Part shown: positions 53,903 through 63,254 of the stretch, in pieces
Layout: each line of letters starts with the position of its first letter
Position numbering within the stretch: the first letter of the stretch is position 1
DNA from: Stenotrophomonas maltophilia
GTDB taxonomy: Bacteria > Pseudomonadota > Gammaproteobacteria > Xanthomonadales > Xanthomonadaceae
Reading direction: 5' to 3'
Assembly (NCBI RefSeq): GCF_900186865.1
Contig: NZ_LT906480.1
Coordinates: 4,172,001-4,236,000, forward strand
Length of the DNA stretch: 64,000 nucleotides
Program-made: the position numbers and the translations under genes
Notes under the pieces: generated by a model
Database searches by the model: none
Seen by the model: the letters and a program-made list of their open reading frames with translations, nothing else
What the model was told of the DNA's origin: nothing

Positions 53903-56900
53903 CTACCAGTCCGCGCGCAGGCCGATGTTGCCTTCGATGATGCGGCGCTTCTCGTTGCGATCGCCACCCAGTTCGCGGGTGTAGTCGGCCACCGCGTACG
54001 CACTGATGGTGCGGTTGAAGCGCCCGACCACACCGACGCCGGCCTCCAGTGCACGCGAGCGCTGCGAATTGATGATCGTGTCGTTGTCGAAGCCGACGCG
54101 GTCTTCGCCGGAACGGCCATGCCAGTAGTTGAGCTTGAAGTACGGCTGCCAGCCGTTGTCGGCCAGCTGATAGTCGCCGGCAAGGCGCAGGCCGATGCGG
54201 CCGGTCCAGGCGTTGTCGTTGTCGAAGCGTACGCTCGACACCTCATCGCGGCGGTCGTCCAGCGAGGTGCGTTGCCAGATCACCTGCACCTGCGGTTCCA
54301 GCCACCACGCCGACTGCCCGAAGTGCAGCAGCGGTTTGCCCGCCTCCACCGACACGCTGGTGCCATCACCCTTGATCCCGAAGCCGAGCCCGCGCGAGGA
54401 ACGTACGCGGCCGTCGTAGCGGCTCTGCATCGCCACGGCGTCGATGTAGCCGCCACTGCTGTCGGTGAAGGTCCAGTACAGGCCCACGTGCTTGTCGTCC
54501 AGGCGGTTCTGGCCTACCTGCACGTTCTCCCAGCCCAGTGCCAGGCCGGTGGTCTTGCCCTGCGCGCGGGTGCGGCCGACGAACACGCCGATCTGGTTGC
54601 GGTGGTTGTCAGAGGCAGCAGCCCACACATCCAGACCGGCCTGCAGGCCCATCACATCGCCATCGAAGCCGGGCTGCGAATCGCCCTTCCAGTGGATCTC
54701 GCTGCTCTGCCCCACCAGACGGCCCCAGGCGGTGCGGAACGCACCCTGGCTGTACAGCAGGCGCTGCTCGCCCTGCCGCTCGTGGAAGGTACCCAGGCTG
54801 GCCAGCGAGGTCTCGCGCAGCAGCGGCGGCACCACGGCATAGGCAGCAGTCTCCACGCGGTACAGCGGCACCACCGCGCCTTCGGCGGGGCGTGCGCCCG
54901 GCGTCGGCGGCGCACCGGTTCCGGGCAGCGCACCGCCGGCCACCGGCACGTCCGGTACCGCTGGATCACTGGGCGGCGCCACAGGCGCCGGTTCCGGTGG
55001 CGGCGGCGGTGGTGCGGTCTCGCCGGCTGTCAGGTCTGGATCGGGGGCGCCTTCGGGCGGCGGCGGCGGTGCCGGGGTGATCGGTGGCGGTGGTGCGACG
55101 GGTGGCGTCGGCGGCGGCGGCACGCCATTGATACCGCTTCCGTTTGGCGCCGGTGCCGGGCCGGCCACCAGGGTCGAGCGCAGGTACCAGTTCTCGCTGG
55201 TACCGGCACTGACACCACCCTTGAACAGGAAGTACTCGTAGGCGCCGGCCGCGACCGGTGCGAACAGCGAAAACGCGCCCGGCGCGGTGCGGCCACCATT
55301 CAAGGCCTGCACCACCAGGATGCCATCGGCCAACGTGGCAGCGCCGCTGCCGCCGGCATTGAGCACGCCGATGCCGGTCGTGCCGGTGACGGCACCACCA
55401 TCGATCACCAGGCGGTCGCTGGTTGAATTATCCGCCCCCAGAACGGTGCGCAGGTACAGACCACCACCGTCACCGCGGTAGTTGCCACGCACGGTGAACA
55501 CGTCGCCGGCGCCAGTACCGGTCAGGTCGATGCGCCCGGCATTGACCATCTCCACCAGTCCACCACTGTTGAACGGACGGACGGCATGGCTACCACTGCC
55601 CGCGTAGACGGTGCTGGTGTCATCCACCGTGAGCGTGCCGGTGCCGGTTCCGCTGTCGCCCAGCACCAGATCGCCATCAAAGGTCAGCTCGGTGCTGTTG
55701 GCCAGGCTGATCGCCTCCCAGTTCTGGAAGCGGCCCACGCCCGTGGTCTTGACGTTGTTGAAGTTGAGCTGGTCGATGCCACTGCCGCCGTCCAACAGCG
55801 GCACCGCACCGAGGTTGCCCTGGTTGAGGCTGCTGAGGTTGGCCACATCGTTGTCCGGCCCCATGTCGATCGCGCCGTAGACGATGCCACCGCCACTCCA
55901 GTTGAAGGTGTCGCTGCCGGTACTGAGCAGCACCTGCCCGCGCACGGTGCCGTCGGTGATGGTCACGCTGTCGTTGCCGCCACTGACACTGATGTTGCCG
56001 CCGATGTAGGCCGTGCCCGAGATGATGATGGTATCGGTGTCGAAGCCGGTGACCACGTTGCCGTCCACCGTACCGCCAGACTGGTCCCACAGGTTCTTGT
56101 CCAGCTTCATGTTGACGCGGCCGATGCGGCCAGCGGTCATCCAGGCCTGGTCGCCATCCTCGAACGCGCCGATGATGCGGCCACCGCTCATGCGGAAGGT
56201 ATCGATGTTGTCGCCCTGCTGCAGCGCGCCGATGGTGCCGCCACTCATGATGAAATCATCGCGGCCACTGCCCTGCGCCACCACGCCGGTGACGGCGCCG
56301 CCGGTGCCGGTCATCTGGTCATCGCCGCCGCCCTGGTCGACGCTGTCGATCGTGCCATCGCTGAGCAGCAGCACATCATTGCCATCGCCCTGCAGGACGC
56401 CGCCGGTGATGCTGCCGCTCTGCATCTCGAGGCGATCATTGCCCGCATCGAACTGTACGCCGGTGCGCCCGCTGATCGCTCCTCGATTGACCAGCACGCT
56501 GTCGCCCGCACCGACGAACTGCAGGGCGGTGTTGTTGCCGGTGCTGATGCTGCCGGTGTTGTCGACGCGGCTGCCACCCCCAAGCTGCACGGTTACACCG
56601 CCGACCGAACTGATCGCGCCCTGGTTTGACAGCAGGTGACCACCGGCGCCGACCAGCGCGATGGCCGATCCACCACCACTCTGCTGCAGCTGTGCACCGG
56701 CGGCGACATTGACGGTGATGCCGGCCGCACCATTTGCGGCAACGGGAGTGGTCTGCGGATTCGGCGCGTTTGTATCACAGGTGACCGTCTGGCCGGCGGT
56801 CGGTGCCGGGCTGTTGCAGCCGGCCCAGGCAACGCTGGCGGTCGTCAGAAGCAGGGAGGGAACGGCGAGGGCCTGCAACACGGAAACAGCAAGGCGGCGC

Positions 56901-56932
56901 GGACGGAACGCACGCGGAACGGCACGGTACAT
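53903..56932 (-). CDS. autotransporter with repeat passenger and Pro-rich linker
   Basis: The 1009-residue type Va protein has a signal peptide (to about residue 38), a passenger of beta-helix type with about 20-residue repeats containing GGDD- and SGG-type turns, then a Pro-rich linker (about residues 620-700), and a C-terminal beta-barrel ending in NIGLRADW. No serine-protease or lipase motif is seen in the passenger, so an adhesin or biofilm role is more likely. It is upstream-isolated by 299 nt and faces the repeat array at its 3' end. Confidence 0.9.
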   Translation of the reverse strand: MYRAVPRAFRPRRLAVSVLQALAVPSLLLTTASVAWAGCNSPAPTAGQTVTCDTNAPNPQTTPVAANGAAGITVNVAAGAQLQQSGGGSAIALVGAGGHLLSNQGAISSVGGVTVQLGGGSRVDNTGSISTGNNTALQFVGAGDSVLVNRGAISGRTGVQFDAGNDRLEMQSGSITGGVLQGDGNDVLLLSDGTIDSVDQGGGDDQMTGTGGAVTGVVAQGSGRDDFIMSGGTIGALQQGDNIDTFRMSGGRIIGAFEDGDQAWMTAGRIGRVNMKLDKNLWDQSGGTVDGNVVTGFDTDTIIISGTAYIGGNISVSGGNDSVTITDGTVRGQVLLSTGSDTFNWSGGGIVYGAIDMGPDNDVANLSSLNQGNLGAVPLLDGGSGIDQLNFNNVKTTGVGRFQNWEAISLANSTELTFDGDLVLGDSGTGTGTLTVDDTSTVYAGSGSHAVRPFNSGGLVEMVNAGRIDLTGTGAGDVFTVRGNYRGDGGGLYLRTVLGADNSTSDRLVIDGGAVTGTTGIGVLNAGGSGAATLADGILVVQALNGGRTAPGAFSLFAPVAAGAYEYFLFKGGVSAGTSENWYLRSTLVAGPAPAPNGSGINGVPPPPTPPVAPPPPITPAPPPPPEGAPDPDLTAGETAPPPPPPEPAPVAPPSDPAVPDVPVAGGALPGTGAPPTPGARPAEGAVVPLYRVETAAYAVVPPLLRETSLASLGTFHERQGEQRLLYSQGAFRTAWGRLVGQSSEIHWKGDSQPGFDGDVMGLQAGLDVWAAASDNHRNQIGVFVGRTRAQGKTTGLALGWENVQVGQNRLDDKHVGLYWTFTDSSGGYIDAVAMQSRYDGRVRSSRGLGFGIKGDGTSVSVEAGKPLLHFGQSAWWLEPQVQVIWQRTSLDDRRDEVSSVRFDNDNAWTGRIGLRLAGDYQLADNGWQPYFKLNYWHGRSGEDRVGFDNDTIINSQRSRALEAGVGVVGRFNRTISAYAVADYTRELGGDRNEKRRIIEGNIGLRADW

Positions 56933-57231
56933 GGGGCACTCCTGGGCGGGAAATCAGGAACTGCGTATGTGCGGCACGGCGCTTGCAGTCTGCCGTGTGG
57001 TGAACCATTTCGATAGGTGAACTTGCGTGCGGGAAATCACAGTTCAGATGTGAAATCGCCCAGCCCTCACGCCGATGTGATGTGGCTGAAATCATTCATT
57101 TTTTCCGGCATCCGGAATCACGCGCAAAGCATCCATGCATGGCGTGGATCTACTGATCCTGCATCGCCAATCGATTCGCTCATGGCACCTGGTAAATCTA
57201 CGTCATGCCTGGATGCCGTTGGCGGATGGGG
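56933..57231. other. promoter region of the autotransporter
   Basis: The region contains the autotransporter's upstream sequence, with an inverted repeat TCACA-N7-TGTGA near 57040-57056 (halves like a CRP/Clp site but everted), and farther on a palindrome related to ATCCATGCATGGCGTGGAT (about 57131). No gene is seen. Confidence 0.5.
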
Positions 57232-58299
57232 TCAGATCTTCAGGTAGATCTTCCGCTTATCCAGCCACCACGCCACGCCCCACCACAGTGCGACGAACAC
57301 CAGCGCCTGCAGCATCGACGCCAGCTCCAGCGCCTGCGGCATCGCGGTGGCCAGCTGCTGCCAGATCCACCCCCAGATCCCGGTGGCCATCAGCACCACC
57401 GACATCACCGATGCCCCCAGGTACGCGGTGATCGCATTGACCCCGAAGCGCCGGCCGAGTGCCGGCCAACCCTTCTGGTCGATCAGCACGTGGCCCAGCC
57501 ACAGCGCCAGCGCGGCCAGGCCGCCGGTCCACAGCACGTAGCTGGGCGTCCACAGCTGCTTGTTCAACGGCAGAACCACGGCCAGCAGCAGGCCCAGCAC
57601 AGCGGTCGCCACGCCCAGCCCTGCCAATGCCGCCGAACGCCCGTTGCGCAGCAGGCCACCGGCAAGCAGGCCGAGCACGGTACTGGCCAGCGCCCCCAGC
57701 GTGCTCAGCAATCCTTCCGGGTCATGGCCCAGTCCGGTATCGGCATGCCACTGGTAGATCCACGGTGCGAACAGCGCGGTATCCAGGCGGCTGGCCGGGT
57801 TGGTCCACGGCGCCAGGTCGCCGATGCCCAGCAGCAACAGGGTGTACCCCACCAACAGCGCGATCAAAGCGCCCACCTGCACGCGTGGTCGCGCGTAGAC
57901 CGCCAGTACGCCCACCAACGCCGCACACACCGCGATGCGTTGCAGCACGCCCCAGATGCGGAAGTGATGCGTATCCAGTGCCCACCAGATCAGCAGATGC
58001 AGCAGCGCACCGGCCACCAGGATGCGCAGCGCTCGCTCCAGCACGCCGCGCGCCAACGCGGGTCGCGCCGCCGCATCCTGCGCGCGCGGCGCCACGCTGA
58101 AGGCCATCGACACACCGACCAGGAACAGGAAGAACGGGAACACCAGATCGGTCGGCGTGCAGCCATGCCAGTCCGAATGACGCAGCGGTGCAAACACCGC
58201 ACTCCAGTCACCCGGGTTATTGACCAGCAGCATCGCCGCCACGGTGATGCCGCGCAGGGCATCGATCGAGCCCAGCCGGCGTGGCGGCGAACTGTTCAT
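57232..58299 (-). CDS. nagX: NagX-like inner-membrane acyltransferase-fold protein (DUF5009)
   Basis: The 355-residue protein has about ten membrane segments. LGSIDALRGITVAAMLLVNN and HSDWHGCTPTDLVFPFFLFLVG are typical of the heparan-alpha-glucosaminide N-acetyltransferase-related DUF5009 family. In Xanthomonas and Shewanella nagX lies in GlcNAc clusters and is thought to handle GlcNAc or chito-oligosaccharides at the membrane. Its ATG overlaps the nagA stop by 1 nt (TGATG), so it is the last cistron of the nag operon. Confidence 0.88.
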   Translation of the reverse strand: MNSSPPRRLGSIDALRGITVAAMLLVNNPGDWSAVFAPLRHSDWHGCTPTDLVFPFFLFLVGVSMAFSVAPRAQDAAARPALARGVLERALRILVAGALLHLLIWWALDTHHFRIWGVLQRIAVCAALVGVLAVYARPRVQVGALIALLVGYTLLLLGIGDLAPWTNPASRLDTALFAPWIYQWHADTGLGHDPEGLLSTLGALASTVLGLLAGGLLRNGRSAALAGLGVATAVLGLLLAVVLPLNKQLWTPSYVLWTGGLAALALWLGHVLIDQKGWPALGRRFGVNAITAYLGASVMSVVLMATGIWGWIWQQLATAMPQALELASMLQALVFVALWWGVAWWLDKRKIYLKI

Positions 58300-59447
58300 C
58301 AGGCGGCCTCGTACTGCCCGGCAATCCAGGTGCCCCGCACCTGCAGGGCATCATCCAGCAGCACCAGGTCGGCCTGGTAACCCTCGGCGATATGGCCCAG
58401 GCGGTCGTCGACGTTGAGGAACTGCGCCGGGTAAGTCGAGGCCATGCGTGCGGCTTCGGCCAGCGGCTGGCCGAGCAGCTGCACGGTGTTGCGCACCGCA
58501 GTGGCCATGTCCAGCGCCGAGCCGGCCAGCGAACCGGCAGCATTGCGCACCACGCCGTCGATGGCGGTGATGGTTTCGCCATACAGCACGTAACTGGGAT
58601 CGTCGGCGCCAACCGGCGGCATCGCATCGGTCACCAGCAGCAGGCGACCGCGCGGCTTGGCTGCCAGCGCCACGCGCAGGCTGGCCGGGTGCACATGCAC
58701 GCCATCGACAATGATGCCGATCCAGCTGTCGCGGTCCTCGAGCGCAGCGCCCACCGCACCGGGCTCACGCCCCTGCAACGGCGACATCGCGTTGTACAGG
58801 TGGGTGAAGCCACGCACGCCAGCATCCAGGCCGGCACGAATTTCTTCGTACGTGCCAGCAGTGTGGCCAGCAGCAACGATCACGCCACGTTCGACCAGCG
58901 CGCGGATGGTTTCCAGCGGCACGCGTTCCGGTGCCAGTGTCAGCAGGGTCACGCCGTTGTCCAGCGAGGCGGCCAGCGCGATTTCTTCTTCGTCCGGCAC
59001 GCGGAACTTGCTGGGATCGTGGGTGCCCTTGCGCGCCGGCGCGATGTACGGGCCTTCCAGGTGGATGCCGATCACGCCGGGCACACCCTGCGCGATCGCT
59101 TCGCGCATCGCAGCGATTGCTTCGCGCATCACAGCCACGTCGTCGCTGATCAGCGTTGGCAGCATCGCGGTGGTGCCGAAGCGGCGGTGCGCCTGCGCGA
59201 TGGTGCGCAGCGAGGCGACATCGGGCGTGTTGTTGAACAGCGCGCCACCGCCACCATTGACCTGCACGTCGATGAAGCCGGGCAGCAGCCAACCGCCGCC
59301 CAGGTCCACCTGCTCTGCAGCGTGGCCCAGCTGCGGTGCCGCATCGGGCAGCAGCGCGCTGATGCGACCGTCCTCGATCACCACCGCCAGATCGTCGCGG
59401 AATTCATCGCCGGCGAGAATGCGAGCATTGCGCAGGACCGTCGCCAT
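58299..59447 (-). CDS. nagA: N-acetylglucosamine-6-phosphate deacetylase
   Basis: The 382-residue amidohydrolase removes acetyl from GlcNAc-6-phosphate. Landmarks are LLPGFIDVQVNGGGG (the Gln replaces the first family His of HxH as in many NagA), GIHLEGPYIAPARKGTHD with the metal Glu, AAGHTAGT, HLYNAMSPLQGREPG, and LLVTDAMPPVGAD with the catalytic Asp. It sits between nagB-II and nagX with 1-nt overlaps at both ends, so the three are tightly coupled. Confidence 0.95.
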   Translation of the reverse strand: MATVLRNARILAGDEFRDDLAVVIEDGRISALLPDAAPQLGHAAEQVDLGGGWLLPGFIDVQVNGGGGALFNNTPDVASLRTIAQAHRRFGTTAMLPTLISDDVAVMREAIAAMREAIAQGVPGVIGIHLEGPYIAPARKGTHDPSKFRVPDEEEIALAASLDNGVTLLTLAPERVPLETIRALVERGVIVAAGHTAGTYEEIRAGLDAGVRGFTHLYNAMSPLQGREPGAVGAALEDRDSWIGIIVDGVHVHPASLRVALAAKPRGRLLLVTDAMPPVGADDPSYVLYGETITAIDGVVRNAAGSLAGSALDMATAVRNTVQLLGQPLAEAARMASTYPAQFLNVDDRLGHIAEGYQADLVLLDDALQVRGTWIAGQYEAA

Positions 59448-60475
59448 CACACCGTCTCCGTGACCTTGTTCAGATGCGGCGGCAGGTCCGGGTTGAAGCC
59501 ACGACGCAGCGCCAGCGCATTGATCGCGCGGTAGAAGCTCTGCACGGTCAGCAGCGGTGCGCACAGCGGGTGCGGCGCAGCAGCCACCGGCAGGTTGCCG
59601 CCAGCACCGGCCATCCATACCTGTGCGCCACGCGCGGTGAATTCCTCGACGACGGCACGGGTGCCGGCGCCGGTTTCATCCGGCTGGGCAAAGGCCAGCA
59701 CCGGGAAGCCGCGGTCGACCAGCGCCATCGGGCCGTGCTTCACTTCAGCCGAGCTGTAGGCTTCGGCATGCAGGCTGCAGGTTTCCTTGAACTTCAGCGC
59801 CGCTTCCTGCGCCGCCCCCAGGCCCAGGCCACGGCCGAGCACGAACAGGTTGGTGGCCTCGACCAGGCCTTCGGTCACCGCGCTCCAGTCGCACTGCCAC
59901 GCCTCACGCAGCGCGTCGGGCAGCAGGTCCAGCGCCGCGCGCAGGCTGCTGTCCTGCTTCCAGTACGCGGCCAGCTGCAGCAGCGCGGCCAGCGACGCCA
60001 GGTAACTCTTGGTCGCCGCCACGCTCTTTTCGGCACCCGCGTGCAGCGGAATGACCGTGTCGGCCAGCTGCGCCAGCGGTGAATCCTCGACGTTGACCAG
60101 CGCGATCACGCGCGCACCGGCCGCCTTGGCGGCCTCGGCGTTGCGCAGCAGGTCCGGGCTCTTGCCCGACTGCGAGATGACGATGAACAGTGCGCCGCGC
60201 AGCTGCAATGGTGCGGCGTAGACCGACCCCACCGATGGCGAGGCCGACGCGACCACCAGGCCCAGCTGGGTTTCCAGCAGATACTTGCCATAGGTGGCGG
60301 CGTGGTCGGAGCTGCCGCGTGCACAGGTGACCACGAACGGCGGCGGTGCAGCACGCAGGCTGGCGGCCAGGGTTTCCATGGTGGCGTGGTTGCGCGAGAA
60401 CTGGCGCGCGACCACGTCGGCCGCTTCAGCGGCCTCGGCGAACATCAGGGTGGACGTGGGGTCTGACAGCGACAT
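59447..60475 (-). CDS. nagB-II: glucosamine-6-phosphate deaminase, SIS type (NagB-II)
   Basis: The 342-residue protein has two SIS domains: CARGSSDHAATYGKYLLE, ISQSGKSPDLLRNAEAAKAAG, GLGAAQEAALKFKETCSLHAEAY, EVKHGPMALVD and the C-terminal LNKVTETV. This is the isomerase half of the GlmS fold without the glutaminase domain, used as NagB-II in Xanthomonas and Shewanella to convert glucosamine-6-phosphate to fructose-6-phosphate and ammonia. It is 7 nt from the regulator gene and overlaps nagA by 1 nt. Confidence 0.93.
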   Translation of the reverse strand: MSLSDPTSTLMFAEAAEAADVVARQFSRNHATMETLAASLRAAPPPFVVTCARGSSDHAATYGKYLLETQLGLVVASASPSVGSVYAAPLQLRGALFIVISQSGKSPDLLRNAEAAKAAGARVIALVNVEDSPLAQLADTVIPLHAGAEKSVAATKSYLASLAALLQLAAYWKQDSSLRAALDLLPDALREAWQCDWSAVTEGLVEATNLFVLGRGLGLGAAQEAALKFKETCSLHAEAYSSAEVKHGPMALVDRGFPVLAFAQPDETGAGTRAVVEEFTARGAQVWMAGAGGNLPVAAAPHPLCAPLLTVQSFYRAINALALRRGFNPDLPPHLNKVTETV

Positions 60476-60482
60476 GGCAGGC

Positions 60483-61550
60483 TCAGGCAGGATCGGAAGG
60501 AAGGGGGCGTGCGCCGGCGGGGCGCATCGGCGCGGTCGAACCACGCACCACCAGCTGCGGCACGAAGCCCTGGTTGTGCAGCGGTGCCGGCGCATCGTCG
60601 TAGGCGTCGCTGCGCAGCTGCGCGATCAGCAGGCGCGCGGCGTGGCGGGCGATGTCCTCGGTGGCCTGCTTGGCGGTGGTCAGCGGCGGCCACGACTGGC
60701 GCGAGAACGGGCTGTCCTCGAAACCGGCGATGGACAGGTCGTACGGCACGTTCATGCCGGCCGACTTGGCAGCGGCCAGCACACCGGCGGCGATTTCATC
60801 GTTGGAACCGAAGATGGCGGTGGGCGGTTCGCGCAGCGCCAGCAGGCGGCGCGCACCGCGGAAACCGTCATCGAAGGTGTAGTCGCCCTGCACCACCAGG
60901 TGCTTGTCCACGGTCATGCCGTAGTCCTTCAGCGCGGCTTCGTAACCGGCGTAGCGCTCGCCGGAGGAACGGTGCGAGATGCCGCCCCAGAGGAAGCCGA
61001 TGCGCTGGTGACCCAGCTGGATCAGGTGCTCGGTGATCTCATAGGCCGCCTCACGGTCGTCGACGAACACGCAGGCGCCGTCGGCCGGGTCTTCGGTGGC
61101 GGCGATGATGCGCACCAGCTTGATGCCGCGTGCGGTCAACGCCTGGATCAGGTCGCGGCGCTCGGACATCGGTGCGGTCAGCACCAGCCCGGCCAGCCGC
61201 GAACGCTGCACCCAGTCGGCCAGTTCATCGGCCAACAGCGGCGAGCTGGAGTCGCAGGGATGGATCTGCAGGCCGAAACCGGTCTCGCGGCATGCGGCCA
61301 GCACGCCGTTCTGCACGCCGATGATGTGGTACGGGTTCGGGTTGTCGTAGACCAGCCCGATCACGAAGGTGGTGCCGCTGCGCAGGTTGCGCGCGGACGG
61401 ATCGGGCTCGTAGTCGAGTTCGGCGATGGCACGCAGCACCCGCGCACGGGTGGCCTGCATCACCGAGGGCTCGTTGTTGATCACCCGCGAGACCGTCTTC
61501 AGCGAGACCTTGGCCTTCTCCGCAACGTCCTTGATGGTCGCTCTGCGCAT
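60483..61550 (-). CDS. nagR: LacI-family regulator of the GlcNAc cluster (NagR-like)
   Basis: The 355-residue repressor has the LacI helix-turn-helix (TIKDVAEKAKVSLKTVSRVINNE, hinge ELDYEPDPSARNLRSG) and a periplasmic-binding-protein-type sensor domain. Genomic position next to nagB-II, nagA and nagP matches NagR of Xanthomonas, which responds to a GlcNAc metabolite. It probably binds the palindromes upstream of nagP and the kinase gene. Confidence 0.92.
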   Translation of the reverse strand: MRRATIKDVAEKAKVSLKTVSRVINNEPSVMQATRARVLRAIAELDYEPDPSARNLRSGTTFVIGLVYDNPNPYHIIGVQNGVLAACRETGFGLQIHPCDSSSPLLADELADWVQRSRLAGLVLTAPMSERRDLIQALTARGIKLVRIIAATEDPADGACVFVDDREAAYEITEHLIQLGHQRIGFLWGGISHRSSGERYAGYEAALKDYGMTVDKHLVVQGDYTFDDGFRGARRLLALREPPTAIFGSNDEIAAGVLAAAKSAGMNVPYDLSIAGFEDSPFSRQSWPPLTTAKQATEDIARHAARLLIAQLRSDAYDDAPAPLHNQGFVPQLVVRGSTAPMRPAGARPLPSDPA

Positions 61551-61589
61551 GGGTTTTCCCTGGGGTTGGCTGCCGTCCATCATCGCCGA

Positions 61590-62876
61590 TCAGCGCTCCT
61601 GCGGCAGGCCGGCGCGGTGGCCGACCACCGAATAGAACAGGATGTACAGGTAGCAGGGCACCATCAGCAGCACGAACACCAGCTGGAAGTCGATGTGCTG
61701 CTTGAGCACGGCGAACAGCTGCGGAATGATCGCGCCACCGGCAATACCCATCACCAGCAGCGCCGAACCGGTCTCGGTGAAGCGGCCCAGGCCACGGATC
61801 GCCAGCGGGAAGATCGCCGGCCACATCATGGCGTTGGCAAAACCCAGCAGGGCCACGAAAGCCACCGACACGTAGCCGTGGGTGGCCCAGGCGCCAAGAC
61901 AGAACACCACGCCCAGCACCGCCGAAATGGTCAGGTAGCGCGACTGCGAGACAACCTTGGGGATCAGCAGCAGGCCGACCACGTAACCGACCAGCATTGC
62001 GCCCAGGGTAAGCGAGGTGAACATCTTGGTCTGGTCCAGCGGCAGGTCGAAGCCGTGGCCGTAGGTACCGATGGCATCGCCGGCCATCACCTCCACGCCC
62101 ACGTAGACGAACAGGCACAGCACGCCCAGCCACAGATGCGGGAACTGGAAGATGCTGCGACGCTCGGCGGCACCGGCCGCAACCGGCGTGGCATTGGCTT
62201 CGGACGACTTGATTTCCGGCAGCGGCGAGAACAGCACGGCCACCGCCAGCAGCACCAGCAGGCCGGCCATGGCCAGGTACGGCACATGGATCTTGGCGGC
62301 GAATTCGTTGAGCAGCGCGGCCTTGGTGACCGCATCAGCCGCCTGCACCTGCGCATCAAGGTCGCCGATGCCATGCAGCACCACGGTACCGATCAGCACC
62401 GGCGCGAGCATGCCGGCGATCTTGTTGCAGATGCCCATCAACGCGATGCGGCGTGCCGCCGTCTCGATGGGCCCAAGGATGGAGATGTAGGGGTTGATCG
62501 CGGTCTGCAGCAGGGCCAGGCCGCTGCCGATCACGAACAGGCCGCCGAGCGCGCCCGGATACCAGCGCTGGGTGGCGAATTCGCCGAACAGCGCGGCGCC
62601 CCCGGCCATCACCAGCAGGCTCAGGCTCAGGCCCTTCTTCATGCCGGTGCGGCGCAGAATCCACGATGACGGCAGGGCCAGGAAGAAGTAGGACAGGTAG
62701 AACACCATCAGCACCAGGAAGGCGCCGACCTCGCTGAGTTCGAAGGCGAGCTTGACGAAGGTGATCAGCGGGCCGTTGAGCCAGGTGAAGAAGCCGATCA
62801 GGAAGAACAGCACGCCGACGATGGCGATGGAGGTGGCCACGTTCGGGCGCACGCTTGCAGCGGAGACGGCGGACAT
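61590..62876 (-). CDS. nagP: GlcNAc permease NagP (FucP/GluP-type MFS)
   Basis: The 428-residue transporter has twelve predicted helices and FucP-type signatures (GFFTWLNGPLITFVKLAFEL, LALPSSWILRRTGMKKGL, GSGLALLQTAINPYISILGP). In nag clusters such a gene encodes the proton-coupled GlcNAc transporter NagP. The first gene transcribed in the cluster, it has NagR-like palindromes upstream. The ATG at 62876 is preferred over upstream frame. Confidence 0.92.
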   Translation of the reverse strand: MSAVSAASVRPNVATSIAIVGVLFFLIGFFTWLNGPLITFVKLAFELSEVGAFLVLMVFYLSYFFLALPSSWILRRTGMKKGLSLSLLVMAGGAALFGEFATQRWYPGALGGLFVIGSGLALLQTAINPYISILGPIETAARRIALMGICNKIAGMLAPVLIGTVVLHGIGDLDAQVQAADAVTKAALLNEFAAKIHVPYLAMAGLLVLLAVAVLFSPLPEIKSSEANATPVAAGAAERRSIFQFPHLWLGVLCLFVYVGVEVMAGDAIGTYGHGFDLPLDQTKMFTSLTLGAMLVGYVVGLLLIPKVVSQSRYLTISAVLGVVFCLGAWATHGYVSVAFVALLGFANAMMWPAIFPLAIRGLGRFTETGSALLVMGIAGGAIIPQLFAVLKQHIDFQLVFVLLMVPCYLYILFYSVVGHRAGLPQER

Positions 62877-62930
62877 CGGGAAGGGCTCCTGCGGCGACGG
62901 CCGCAGAACGCGGCGTCGGAGAGTGGCTGG

Positions 62931-62946
62931 GAACAACGTTGTCACA
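62931..62946 (-). promoter_or_regulatory. NagR-box-like operator upstream of nagP
   Basis: ACAACGTTGTCA at 62933-62944 is close to the ACATCGTTGTCA core found at 63170. The part ACAACGTTGT is a perfect palindrome. It lies about 57 nt upstream of the nagP ATG. On the minus strand a TTGACA (62971-62976) precedes it. Confidence 0.7.
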
Positions 62947-63106
62947 TTCTTTCGATGGACAACCGCGGTTTGTCAACTTCCCCGCGAGGCCGCGTGAACC
63001 TCGTGCTGCACTGCGCAACCCGATGGCAGCGGATCGTGCTGAATGCGCCGCAGCCCTTGAGCCCCGTGCAGCAACGGTTCCAGCGTGAAACCCATGCTCA
63101 CGCCAT

Positions 63107-63150
63107 GTAAACGTTTACTGCACGCCGCATTCGTTGCGACGCAGCAACGA
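63107..63150. promoter_or_regulatory. two further palindromes in the nagP-kinase gap
   Basis: GTAAACGTTTAC (63107-63118) is a perfect palindrome of the LacI/CcpA operator type. TCGTTGC/GCAACGA (63131-63150) is a separate inverted repeat with 6-nt spacer. Both could bind NagR or another LacI-type regulator. Confidence 0.6.
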
Positions 63151-63166
63151 AAGTGTCACGAACTCG

Positions 63167-63194
63167 TTGACATCGTTGTCAGCGCGGTTACAGA
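63167..63194 (+). promoter_or_regulatory. putative promoter and overlapping NagR-type operator for the kinase gene
   Basis: TTGACA (63167-63172) and TACAGA (63189-63194), 16 nt apart, resemble a -35/-10 pair. The operator TGACATCGTTGTCA (63168-63181) covers the -35, so a bound repressor would block transcription of the kinase gene that starts at 63255. Confidence 0.65.
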
Positions 63195-63254
63195 CTCCGC
63201 CCCAATCGCCGCCCTCGAACCTTGGGGACGGCCCCACCTGCAGCAGGAGCCCGC

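Noticed and set aside
57040..57056. CRP/Clp-like site near the autotransporter promoter
   Set aside because: The half sites are in the everted order (TCACA before TGTGA) and 7 nt apart, not the normal TGTGA-N6-TCACA.
60294..62669. A 791-codon open frame on the plus strand
   Set aside because: It is antisense to nagB-II, the regulator and nagP; shadow composition, no motif.
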